Shown: piece by piece, positions 1 to 8,825 of the stretch
Numbering within the stretch: the first letter of the stretch is position 1
How the letters are laid out: the number at the start of each line of letters is the position of its first letter
Source: Allomyces macrogynus ATCC 38327
Lineage: Eukaryota; Blastocladiomycota; Blastocladiomycetes; Blastocladiales; Blastocladiaceae
Direction of reading: 5' to 3'
Length of the DNA: 57,921 nucleotides
Assembly (NCBI GenBank): GCA_000151295.1
Contig: GG745380.1
Coordinates: 85,339-143,259, forward strand
Notes under the pieces: generated by a model
The model's database searches: none
The model's input: only the letters and a program-made list of their open reading frames with translations
Told to the model about the DNA's origin: nothing
Translations under genes and position numbers: made by a program

Positions 1-578
1 TCTGTAATATATAATTGTATGATGTCTTCTTGCTGTCTATGATTGTGTTCGCGACGGGAGTGTCCATGCATGGTTAGTACGAATATGGGTTGATTTGCCT
101 GTTCACAATCTATCTGCAGAAAAGATAATGATCTGGGCGGCGCCATGGAGTAGAGGAAATAGAGGAGTCTCTTTTAGTAAAGATAAGATTTCGATGCACC
201 AGGACGCAGGTCCTAGTTGGAAGTGAATACGGCCGAGCCAAGGTACGACAAGGACAGCCAGCGAGGGGAGGGGCGAGAGATGGCGTGGTGGTGGCGGCGG
301 CGGCCAGGGACGACGCGCGCGTGGGCAGGCACTTCCCCGGCAAGCGCATGCATGCGAGACAGCACGTGTGTCTCTTCACCGCAAGCGCGTAGTTTCAACG
401 CTTTCACGCGTCGCCGAATGCGAGACAAATCCTTGGGCAAAACAAGTCACCCAACACGCCACAACACGTCGAGCACCGACGACGACACGCACACGCGCCC
501 TCCGATCCAGCTGGACCCAACCACGGACCTGATCCGCGACTTGTTGCAATCGGTGTGCACGACCAGATCACGCCAGCC
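1..578. other. 5' intergenic region upstream of the PAK-like gene
   Basis: No gene is supported here. Open frames run through the GC-rich part but have no recognisable protein content. A good start context (ccagccATGG) appears only at 579, so the stretch is read as promoter and 5' UTR of the following gene. The first 230 bases are AT-richer than the rest. Confidence 0.4.
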
Positions 579-2912
579 ATGGGCGGCCACGCCGCGTCGA
601 CGCCGGCGCGCGCCGCTGCCGCTGTCGTCGGTCCCGTCACTCTCATCTCCACGCCCAAGGACGTCGAGCAAGCATTGCACATTGAATACGACCCGACCAC
701 GCACACGTTCCGCGGCGTGCCCGACCACTGGCACGCGGCCTTCTTGCGCGCGCTCGAGGCCGCCGCGACCGCCGACGCCGTGCCCACGCTGTACCTCCCG
801 CGCCACCTGGCCCCAGTGCCACCGGACCCGCCGCCGCTCCCGCCCATTGCGGCCAACGACAAGCGGTCCCGCAAGAAACAAAAGAACAGAAGACCGAGCA
901 ACAGCAGCCGGAGCAACAGCACCGGTTCGACGCTCACGACGACTTGCAAGCGCATGCTGTTACGCGCACGGTCCCTCTCGCCGTCACGATCCGCGTCGCG
1001 CCGGTCGTCCCCGCCGCCATTGCCATTACCACCTGCGACCACGGCACCCGCCGAGATCTCCGACCCGTACAATGTTGTCGCCCACCCAAACGCCATTGAC
1101 CTGCTGCTTCGCCGCACCGCACCCCCAATCGACGACGACGACGGCCCACCGCCCGCACCGCGCACTTCGTCCTTGCACCGCCGTGCGCGATCTGAAGGGT
1201 CGCTCTCGCCCGTCATCGCGCCCATGTCCCCACCGCGTTCTCCACCCGTCCCGTCCCTGCCACGATCCATGTCGGCAATCTCGCCGCTCCTCGCCGCCGC
1301 ACGCGCCATGCCGGCCCCACCGATCGCTCCTCCCACAAAACCACCGGACGCGCCCTTACCCGCGCGACCATCGACGGCGCCCGCCGCACCCATGGCGGGG
1401 AACGGCGTCCGCCGGCGGTCGCGCGTCATGTCCGGCAACTTGACCCCGCGCGGATCGATGCTCGCGACCATGTTGGTCGTCGCTGCGGCCGCCGCGACGA
1501 ATACGGGCCCGCCCACTCGGCGGTCGTCGTTGCGACACGTGGCCGCGATGAACATGGCGACCGCGAACGTGGCCGCATCAGCCGCCGCGGGTTTGCCACG
1601 CGCCGACGAGCTCGACGAAGACGACCCAAACGACACGAGCGTTGGCGGGACCCCCGCGTCGGCCGAAATCCACCCGGCGCTGCTGCAGCTCGTTGCGGAC
1701 CTCGAACGGCGCCGGCGGGGGTCCGACTCGTCGACGGCCGTCAATGCTTCTTCTGCCGTCAACGGCGGCGGCGCCGTGACCGACTCGGACTCGGACGAGT
1801 CGTCGCACGCGCGCACGCACCGCGAGCTTACGGCCATGCTCGCTGCCGCAGAAGCCGCGGCGTCCGCACTTGATTCGGACGCGGCGGCCGCACTCACCGC
1901 GCGCGCGGCCAACAACTCCACGCCCGGCGCGACAAGTTCGAATCCGGCCGATGCGGCATGGGCCGCGGCGCTGTCCGCCGTGATCGAGCCGCAAGACCCG
2001 GCCGCGCTCTACGTTGACCTCGTCCCGTACGCCGAGGGCAACGCGGGGGACGTGTACGTCGGGACCGACGCCGTAGTCCACACACGCGTCGCGATCAAAC
2101 AGATCCCGCGGTTCCATGCGCGCGCAAGGGATAAGTTGCCGCGGCTGCCGATGGAGCTCTACCTGTGGCAAACGTCGCGGTCGCCCGAGATTGTGAACCT
2201 GATTGGCGCGTACTTGACGCAAGATGCGGTCTGGGTCGTAGCCGAGTTTATGGACGCCGGGTGCCTCGCCGATTACTTGGACGCGCGAATCTCGCCGCAG
2301 GCGGTCGCGTATGTGACGAGGAGTTTGATGCGCGCGCTGGCGTTCTTGCATGCAGCGCACCGCGTGCACCGGGACGTGCGCTCGGACCATGTGCTCTTGA
2401 CGCTCATGGGCAACGTCAAGCTTGCACACTTCGCGTCGGCCGCGGCGGTGACCGCGCCGTTGCACGAGCCCGTCGGCACGCCGTACTGGTTGGCCCCCGA
2501 AACGGCGCGCGCGGCGGCCGCGGCCATGGTCACGGGTCGACCTACCGCGTGCAGTTACGATACGAAGGTGGATGTCTGGGCGGCCGGGTGCACGGTGCTG
2601 GAAATGGTGTCGGGTCAGGCACCGTATGCGGATTGCGAGCCGGATATAGCGTTGGAAATGATTGCAAGGGAAGGGTGTCCGGATGTGGACGAGCCGTCGA
2701 GATTGGGGGTGGCCGGGTATACGTGCTGGAGGAGGAAGTTGGTGGTCATGGATCCGGCTGAACGCGCGACCGCGGCGGACGTGTTGCAGGATCCGTGGCT
2801 CGCGACGTGGTTGGATGCGGATCGAGGGAGGAATGAGTTGGTCGAGGTGATTCGGAAAGTGCAGAGCCAGGGTGGAGAAGGTGCAGAGGATGCGTTGGGC
2901 GATCATGGGTGA
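579..2912 (+). CDS. PAK/STE20-like protein, predicted pseudokinase
   Basis: Single-exon frame of 777 aa. The start is the ATG at 579, in context ccagccATGG. Residues about 23-50 look like a CRIB/PBD module (ISTPKDVEQALHIEYD, then GVPDHW), the Rho/Cdc42-binding motif of PAK kinases, although one of the usual histidines is missing. A long Pro/Ala/Ser-rich linker follows. The C-terminal 290 residues are a STE20-type kinase fold: VAIKQI with the ATP lysine at 507, HRDVRSDHVLL at 597, GTPYWLAPE, and DVWAAGCTVLEMVSG. The loop Asn that binds Mg is His (604) and the DFG Asp is His (617, HFA). From family knowledge, loss of both metal ligands predicts little or no phosphotransfer, so a scaffold or GTPase-effector role is more likely. 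The frame stops at a TGA inside a possible splice donor (gtgagt), so a short further exon cannot be excluded. Confidence 0.85.
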   Translation: MGGHAASTPARAAAAVVGPVTLISTPKDVEQALHIEYDPTTHTFRGVPDHWHAAFLRALEAAATADAVPTLYLPRHLAPVPPDPPPLPPIAANDKRSRKKQKNRRPSNSSRSNSTGSTLTTTCKRMLLRARSLSPSRSASRRSSPPPLPLPPATTAPAEISDPYNVVAHPNAIDLLLRRTAPPIDDDDGPPPAPRTSSLHRRARSEGSLSPVIAPMSPPRSPPVPSLPRSMSAISPLLAAARAMPAPPIAPPTKPPDAPLPARPSTAPAAPMAGNGVRRRSRVMSGNLTPRGSMLATMLVVAAAAATNTGPPTRRSSLRHVAAMNMATANVAASAAAGLPRADELDEDDPNDTSVGGTPASAEIHPALLQLVADLERRRRGSDSSTAVNASSAVNGGGAVTDSDSDESSHARTHRELTAMLAAAEAAASALDSDAAAALTARAANNSTPGATSSNPADAAWAAALSAVIEPQDPAALYVDLVPYAEGNAGDVYVGTDAVVHTRVAIKQIPRFHARARDKLPRLPMELYLWQTSRSPEIVNLIGAYLTQDAVWVVAEFMDAGCLADYLDARISPQAVAYVTRSLMRALAFLHAAHRVHRDVRSDHVLLTLMGNVKLAHFASAAAVTAPLHEPVGTPYWLAPETARAAAAAMVTGRPTACSYDTKVDVWAAGCTVLEMVSGQAPYADCEPDIALEMIAREGCPDVDEPSRLGVAGYTCWRRKLVVMDPAERATAADVLQDPWLATWLDADRGRNELVEVIRKVQSQGGEGAEDALGDHG

Positions 2913-3261
2913 GTGATAACATGCTTTGTCACTTCACTCGGGCTTTAGTTGGAATGTGGTTGCTCATGATTACTATGCATGGAGATGTCACTTTCTCCAG
3001 GCAGAAAAAACACAGCAGTGCAGGAAATTAGATGTTGACGAAGTTGCACGATGATTGTTTGTACATTTGACAGCAATCGAGCGGCAAACGACTCGCTTCA
3101 TCGTCCCCAACCTGTCATCTTTCGTCTCTATCGTTCCCCGCGGCGATCGCGCTCGTCAGCAACGGTTCCGCACGGTTCCCCTTGTCCACCCGCCGCGCTC
3201 GCAGCGTGGAGGCTTCTCCTCACGTTCACTGCGATCCGGGTTTATGGACTCTTGTGGATCA
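2913..3261. other. Intergenic, no gene seen
   Basis: Region between the PAK-like gene and the first tRNA-like relic. No open frame has recognisable content and there is no clear promoter motif. Confidence 0.4.
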
Positions 3262-3342
3262 TAGCAACAGCAGGATTCGAACCTGCACGCTCTCAGGCAT
3301 GCTGTCATATCAGCAAGACCATATTCGGTGCTCAATGTTGCC
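3262..3342 (-). pseudogene. tRNA-like relic A
   Basis: On the minus strand the T arm is perfect (GCAGG, loop TTCGAAT, CCTGC). The acceptor halves GGCAACA and TGTTGCT pair along all seven positions with one G-T pair, followed by A. The D arm does not fold normally and the anticodon stem TGCTG/CAGCA encloses only six bases, so no anticodon can be assigned. The T arm and acceptor resemble the intact tRNA-Ser 800 bases away, which suggests a degenerate paralogue. Confidence 0.5.
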
Positions 3343-3619
3343 TTCATTGTGGCTGGATGCAAATGAGGGCGGAAAGTGTTGGTGGAGGAGGGAGGGCTTG
3401 TTGTGTGGGATGGGAATGGTTGGTGGGTCTTCATCAACTTCAAATGAATGCCAGACAGTGCCACGATTTGGCTCTCCATTCTAGAAAGATACGAAAGCGT
3501 ATGCAAGAGCGCTCACAGATTGCTGGACAAACTTGCTTGGAACAAAAAGCAAAGTGGTGAAGGAAGCAGGCAAGCCAAAAGCATGGACACAGCTCATGTC
3601 ACTCTGCAGCACATTGATG

Positions 3620-3690
3620 ACAACAACAGCAGGGTTTGAACCTGCACATTTGATGCATTGACCATTTGGCCAAGATCGTTTCGTTTATTG
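3620..3690 (-). pseudogene. tRNA-like relic B (T arm plus D-arm-like part)
   Basis: The minus strand shows a T arm (GCAGG, TTCAAAC, CCTGC), an acceptor 3' half TGTTGTT, and a D-arm-like stretch TGGCCAAATGGTCAA. The anticodon arm and the matching 5' acceptor half are missing. This looks like a decayed, internally deleted tRNA-Ser copy, on the same strand as the intact gene at 4139-4220. Confidence 0.45.
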
Positions 3691-4138
3691 CAAGTGAAGG
3701 AGAGAAGGGAGAAGCAAGCTTGCAGAGACTTCACCATGCGTTTGTCATGGGCAAGCAATATGAGAGTCTCAAATTCTGAGATTGAGATGTGCCTGTAATG
3801 GTCAAGGGCGCCGCGCAACAAGCTGCATCGTGGGCGTTGATCAGTGGTGCTGAAACGAGGTGTTGGAGATGACCAGAATGGACAAATGAGGGACCACAAT
3901 ATCCAGAACCACACTGACAAGGAGAACTAACCACCACGACAAAACAACGAATATACATGCCTGACAACTCGATGGCGCCGCTCTTTGTCGAGACGAACAA
4001 GGTGCACAGGGTCGAGAGGGCCCACCAAGTGCTCACGAATGCTCTTGACTACAATCACTTGCTATAAGTAATGCAACCACAGCGTGCATTCAAGGTTGGG
4101 GAAATCAACAGCCTTGGCACATACACCAAGATCCATAA
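3691..4138. other. Intergenic, no gene seen
   Basis: Spacer between tRNA relic B and the intact tRNA-Ser gene. No coding content is recognised on either strand. Confidence 0.4.
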
Positions 4139-4220
4139 CGACAACAGCAGGGTTCGAACCTGCGCACCACAAGGGTATCTGATTAGTAGTCAGACGCCTT
4201 AACCACTCGGCCATGTTGTC
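4139..4220 (-). tRNA. tRNA-Ser, anticodon ACT (copy 1)
   Basis: An 82-nt cloverleaf. Acceptor GACAACA pairs with TGTTGTC, with discriminator G. The D arm begins GCCGAGTGGTTAA, the anticodon stem is TCTGA/TCAGA around loop CTACTAA, there is a long type II variable arm, and the T arm is GCAGG-TTCGAAC-CCTGC. The long variable arm and G73 point to serine. The loop gives anticodon ACT where serine AGY tRNAs normally have GCT. There is no intron. A TATATATA element lies 39 bp upstream. The gene is identical over its length to the copy at 15539-15620. Confidence 0.9.
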
Positions 4221-4688
4221 CAGTCACTGTTGACTTGCCGACCCTCTCGCACAAAGTCTATATATACGACTTGCCCAACGTCGGGTGGTGCAACTTGTCA
4301 ATTTTGACCTTAATGACGTGGATACCGACCTCCTGCACCCCCAGGTTCGCCCCCAAACCATGGATTTGACTTTCTGGATCGTCGATTTTGGCTCAATTAC
4401 GTCCAACTCACAAACTCACCGTTGGCAGTTGTCCGTGGTCGCCTGCTCCGCCAGTGCGCGCGCTTGCACTGGAAACAGCCCACGCTCGCAAAGCACGCGT
4501 GCAACGTCAAAACGACGAGCTGCACACACGCAAACACGCGCCAGCTTGGGCTCGCCCTGCAGGCACCAGCATCCCGCGCACGTCGGTCGCCTGCAGCACG
4601 TGTCGGTCGCCAGCACATGCCGCCACTGATCCAGTCCCTCAACACCCACGTCGACACGCCCGCACCTGCACCTTCAACACGCACCGCC
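4221..4688. other. Intergenic: upstream regions of tRNA-Ser and the hydrolase gene
   Basis: Contains the TATA element of the minus-strand tRNA gene and, on the other side, the 5' region of the hydrolase. Open frames here lack recognisable content. Confidence 0.4.
4259..4266 (-). promoter_or_regulatory. TATA element upstream of tRNA-Ser copy 1
   Basis: TATATATA sits 39 bp before the tRNA 5' end. The duplicate tRNA gene at 15539 has the same element at 38 bp, with similar flanking words (ACTTT, GGCAAGTCAA). Some eukaryotes, for example fission yeast and plants, use upstream TATA boxes for Pol III tRNA genes. Confidence 0.5.
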
Positions 4689-5812
4689 ATGAACGGCCCG
4701 TGGACCTCCTACCTCCCACCGTGGCTCATCGCCCTCACGTTGCGGCACCCGCTCGCGTCCAAGTTCGCCGCGGCCGCGACCCTCGCCGTTGCCGCCTACG
4801 TTCTCCTGTGCCGTAAGCGCACAGCCGCGCGGCCGCTGGCATTACCGGACGGCACGCGCGTCTACTCGCCCCCGTTTGTCTTCCAAAACGCGCGGTACCT
4901 GACGGTCAATGGCAAAGTCCTGCGCGTGTTGCACCGGCACGGGCCACAGGAAAAACCGGCAGTCGTGTTCTTGCATGGGATGGGTGGGAACTTGGCGCAG
5001 TGGGCGCCGTTGATGGAGAAAGTCGCAGAGTACGCGGAGGTGGTGGGCGTGGAGTGTGTTGGGCATGGGATGAGCAAGGATACGGGACGGTACGTTCATT
5101 CGCTTCCGGATTGAGAGGGGTTGAAAACGCGTTGGCTGACGCGACTCTATGTAGTCCCGACGACTACCGCACCCTGTCGATGGTCGACGACATCGCGTCG
5201 GCCCTAACCTCGACCCTCCCACCGACGCGGGACCTCGTCCTCGTCTGCCACTCGTACGGGTGCTGCATGGGCACTTACCTCGCCGCATCGCACCTCGGCC
5301 CACGTATCCGCGGCATGGTTTATCTCGGCGGCCGCGCACTGATGCCGCCGACCGCCATCATCGCGACACGTAAACTCGCCGCGCTCCCGTCCCCCATCCT
5401 GACCCTGCTGCGACTGTACGACCGGTGGGGCGGGATCAATTCGGCGTCGGTCACGCGGTACCTCGGCCCCGGATCCCCGCGCGACTTGCGCGCGTTGCAG
5501 GCGATCTGGAACAAGCATTTGGAGAATACGCAACTGAAGGCGCTCGCGGGCGGGTTGCAGTGGGTCGGGGAGGACGAGTATAACAAAGTCGCGTGCCCGG
5601 TGTTGGTGATCATGGGGGATAAGGACGGGGCGGTGCCTGTGGGCGCGAGCGTCGAGGATTACCGCCGGGTGTTGGCGGGTAAGGCGGGGACGGCGGAGCC
5701 CGTAGTGGTGTTGCCGGGGATCGGGCACCAGGTTATGTTGGAAGCGACGGAGGAGGTGTGGACGCGGATGACGCGGTTCTTGGTGGAGGCGTGCGGGGTC
5801 AAGTTGGTGTAG
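4689..5812 (+). CDS. ABHD8-like alpha/beta hydrolase, membrane-anchored
   Basis: Two exons, 4689-5089 and 5155-5812, joined across a 65-nt intron (donor gtacgt, acceptor tgtag) whose phase restores KDTGR-PDDY; 352 aa. A hydrophobic segment at about residues 22-42 is a likely N-terminal anchor. Visible hydrolase signatures are the oxyanion-hole motif HGMGG (96-100), nucleophile elbow CHSYG with Ser167 (Cys replaces the usual first Gly), acid MGDKDGAVP and base GIGHQVM. The stretch GLQWVGEDEY before PVLVIMGDKD matches the ABHD8 pattern. The substrate is unknown; lipid esters are the usual guess for this family. The gene ends GTG TAG and converges with the SPT small-subunit gene. Confidence 0.85.
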
Positions 5813-6145
5813 TGGGCGCGCGGCGCGGCAAGGAGGCGGCGTCCTGCAATGAATCGACGACATTTGTAACGTCGTAGAGGAGCCATCATTTGTGAATGAA
5901 AACGAAGTGAAAATCTATGTGCAGCGGCGTGACAAATGGAATGGAACGGGGGAGCGAGCGAGCGATCGGCAATGCGGGCACCGAGCGGGGGCAACCCTCC
6001 TCCGTCAACAAACCGACCGACAAATTCAAAGCGCAGTAAATACACGGGTCACCGAGCGCCGCGACTGACCTGGGCACGGTGACAACGACGACGACGGACG
6101 ACAGCAGCGACATCGTCTCGACTCGACTCGACAGACCGGGAGCGA
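5813..6145. other. Convergent 3' region
   Basis: 333 bases between two stop codons facing each other. No further gene is seen. It presumably holds both 3' UTRs. Confidence 0.4.
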
Positions 6146-6502
6146 CTACAAGTCGACTTTCATGGCAATCGGCGGCGAAATAATGCCGAGCGACGTGTTC
6201 AATGCGCTGGCGAGCGCCGGGAAGTAGTCGGCAGCGTTGCGCGCCCACTCGTTGACAGCCTCGGGCATGTAGTTGATGGACGTGTAGAGGCACAGCACAA
6301 AGCCGAGGACCACGAGCACGTCTATGCTTGGCGGAATTGCGCGTCAGGAAGGCGGCCCACCGGCGTGCTAGTGCAATGACGCCAAGGGCGACGTACTGAA
6401 AATGCACTTCTCCCAAAACTCGAGCATGTAGAGCGCCGTCGTCAGCTCGTAGCGGTAGTAGAAGAGCTGGGCCGAGGCCTTGAGCCGCTTGGCGAGCTGC
6501 AT
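6146..6502 (-). CDS. Small activating subunit of serine palmitoyltransferase (ssSPT, SPTSSA-like)
   Basis: Two exons on the minus strand, 6502-6397 and 6321-6146, with a 75-nt intron (gtacgt to catag); 93 aa. The core FYYRYELTTALYMLEFWEK is very close to the first helix of animal SPTSSA/SPTSSB (FYYQY, TALYMLE, WE). A hydrophobic helix (LVVLGFVLCLYTSINYMP) follows across the exon junction, as in the family. These small ER membrane proteins bind the large catalytic subunits, raise the rate of the first step of sphingoid-base synthesis (serine plus acyl-CoA) and tune acyl-CoA choice. The length is slightly above animal homologues because of a C-terminal extension ending MKVDL. The gene is divergent from CD2BP2. 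Confidence 0.88.
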
Positions 6503-6970
6503 GATGGTGGAGGGTGGGTGGTGGAGCGGTTGGCGTCGGCGCTGCAGCGGGTGCGGCGGGCGGAATGCAGCAGGTCGGGGGTCAGAGAGAGTCGCAGAGT
6601 CGGAAGAGCACTGGCAGGTTGATAAAGCGCGTTGCAGATAGTCTTTGTTGTCGTTGCCGCCGTGGAACGTCGGTGTTGACGGAGAGGGCGGCGCGGCAAC
6701 GCTGGCGGGAGGCCGGCGGACTGGTGCGCTTGGCGGCGGCTCGGTTCGGCTTTCGGGTTGCAGTTTCCGCGTCGTTGTGCGGTGGAAATAGTCACGCCGG
6801 CATGGACGGGTTTGGCTCGCAAAGATCCACCGCAACGCTCGCCAAGTCATCCAGTCCGCTGCTCCACCGTCGGCCACGATCACTCCATTTTCCACCTCGC
6901 CGACCCGCAAACCAACCCTGATCGCGCGCGTACTCCTCGAGCCGACGCTGCAACCCGCACGACCACGACC
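6503..6970. promoter_or_regulatory. Divergent intergenic region, ssSPT and CD2BP2
   Basis: 468 bases between two divergent start codons, so it must hold both promoters. No TATA box stands out. Open frames here have no family signature. Confidence 0.4.
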
Positions 6971-8465
6971 ATGAGCATGCCGCCGCCCTCCACCCCATTC
7001 GCCGCGCCCCGACCGGCGTCCAAATCCAAGAAACGCGTGCACGACCCGGCCGCCGACTCGCCGCTCCCGCCCGGCACCGACGAGCGGCGAAAGCGGTCGC
7101 GCGTGCAGTTCAATCTCGCCAGTAACACCGAGCTCGAGGATGACGACCACGCGCGCCAGGCGCCCGACACGTTTATGGATATTGACGACGATGACGAGGA
7201 AGATGAGGAAGTGGACGAGGACGCGCTGGACCTCGAGCGTGGGCGTGGGAAGCGCCGGATGAAGTTGCGTCAGGGCGGGAGCGATTCAGAGGACAGCGAT
7301 GATGGTGAGGGGCCCTGTTCGTCACGGGCAAGGTCCAATGACGTTGACGATGACGACGATGACGACATGTTCACGGACGAAAAGCGCAAGAACAAGAAGC
7401 CGTCCGGGTCGAAGTCGTACAAGGGGCTCTCGCACGACGATATGCGCAGTTTCGAGGCCATGGACGCGGCCGTGCAGCAGGAGGAGGACGAGGATGACCC
7501 GGAAGCGATCAAGATTGTGCCGTTTAATATGCGCGATGAGCTCGAGGAGGGGTACGTTCTGTTGGGTCGGTTTGGTTTGTGAGTGTGATCCACTGACGCG
7601 CGCGCGCGCGATGATAGCTCGTTTGACGAAGCTGGCACCTACATCAAGAAACGCGACGAGAACGAGCGGTACGACGCGTGGCTCTCGGGGCTCAACAAGA
7701 CCGACATTGAAAAGGTCCGTCCACCTCCCCTCTCCATCGTCTCCACCCGCTTGAACTGACTCTCTCCCGCTCCACAGGCCGCGCTTGCCGCACGTGCCCG
7801 TGAGCAAGAACGACAAGCGCACGAGCACGCCGTCGCCTCGCGTACCCGCATTCCGAATCGGGAGCCCGACCTACTCAAGGGGGCCCTCGGCCTTCTCCGT
7901 CCACGCGAGACCGTGGCCCGCGCGCTCGCACGGCTCAACAAGCAAATCGAGCGCCCGTCCAAGCGCTCCACCAGCAGCAAAAAGGCCGCAAAGCCGGCTG
8001 CACCCGAGTCGGAAGTCTCGCGTCACGCCCGCGAGGACGTGGACCTGTTGACGGAAATCGCCGGGCAATTGGTGGAGCTCGGCAAGGCCGATGTCTACGA
8101 AGCGAGCTACGAGGATATGATGGCGGATTTGCGCGACGAGGGGCTCGTGGACCGCGCGTGGACGCCGGAGCATCCGACGAGGAGGAAGGAGGAGGTCGCC
8201 TTTACGTATGCGTGGAGCGGTGGGGATGGCGCCGAGCATGGACCGTTTGCGGCGGAGGAGATGGCGGCGTGGGCTGCGCAGGTACGGTGTTCGAATCTTG
8301 TTGTCGTTGCAGGTCGGGTTGGAGACTGATGGGCGGAGCGCGTTCGTGTAGGGATTCTTCGCCAACGGCATTGTCGTGCAAAAGCTTGTCAATGGCGCGC
8401 CGTCCGGCGACAAGGTCACGACCACGGGCGACATGTTTGCCAGCGTCGAGCCGGCCTCAGTATAG
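6971..8465 (+). CDS. CD2BP2/Lin1-like U5 snRNP protein with GYF domain
   Basis: Four exons: 6971-7551, 7618-7714, 7778-8281 and 8352-8465; 431 aa. Donors are gtacgt, gtccgt and gtacgg. The protein has an acidic N-terminal third, then PFNMRDELEEGSFDEAGTY (matching the CD2BP2 PFNLxEExEEGxFDxxGxY block), then LLRPRETVARALARL (CD2BP2 LLPRETVxxALxRL), and a C-terminal GYF domain with FTYAW, GPF, EEM and W, followed by GFF. Known role: CD2BP2/U5-52K and yeast Lin1 bind U5 snRNP proteins during tri-snRNP assembly, and the GYF domain binds proline-rich peptides. Two positions deviate: the domain's first Trp is Phe and GYF reads GFF. The nearly exact phase match at every junction gives high confidence in the model. 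Confidence 0.9.
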
Positions 8466-8825
8466 TTGCGGTGGTTGGACGGAACGCCGTAGTTTCGATA
8501 TCCGGCATGGAGAAGGGTATTTTTCAAGAGATTTCATTATGTCCGACTTCTCCTCCGCCTGACTAGTGGCCTTGCTGGGTGGATCATGAGCAGCGCTTGC
8601 TCGCCAAAACCGAAAGAAACGATCAACAAGAATGAATGCATTTGCAGAAAAGAAGCGCTCGGGTGACGGGAAGTGCACAATGAAGAAAAGCACCAAATTG
8701 AAGATGGATCAATGGATCAAAATCACACAGACAACCTCGCGGCACGCCCACGCATCAGCGCGAGCGAGCAGCCTTCCAGCAACAAAGAGCGAAAGAAACC
8801 ATGCCTCCGCACCTTCTCCACCTCC
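8466..8825. other. Convergent 3' region
   Basis: 360 bases between the CD2BP2 and ABC transporter stops. No gene is seen; probable 3' UTRs. Confidence 0.4.

Noticed and set aside
404..2906. Long open frames on the minus strand over the PAK-like gene
   Set aside because: They mirror GC-rich codons of the plus-strand gene; they have no family motif and no plausible start, while the plus strand shows kinase motifs throughout.
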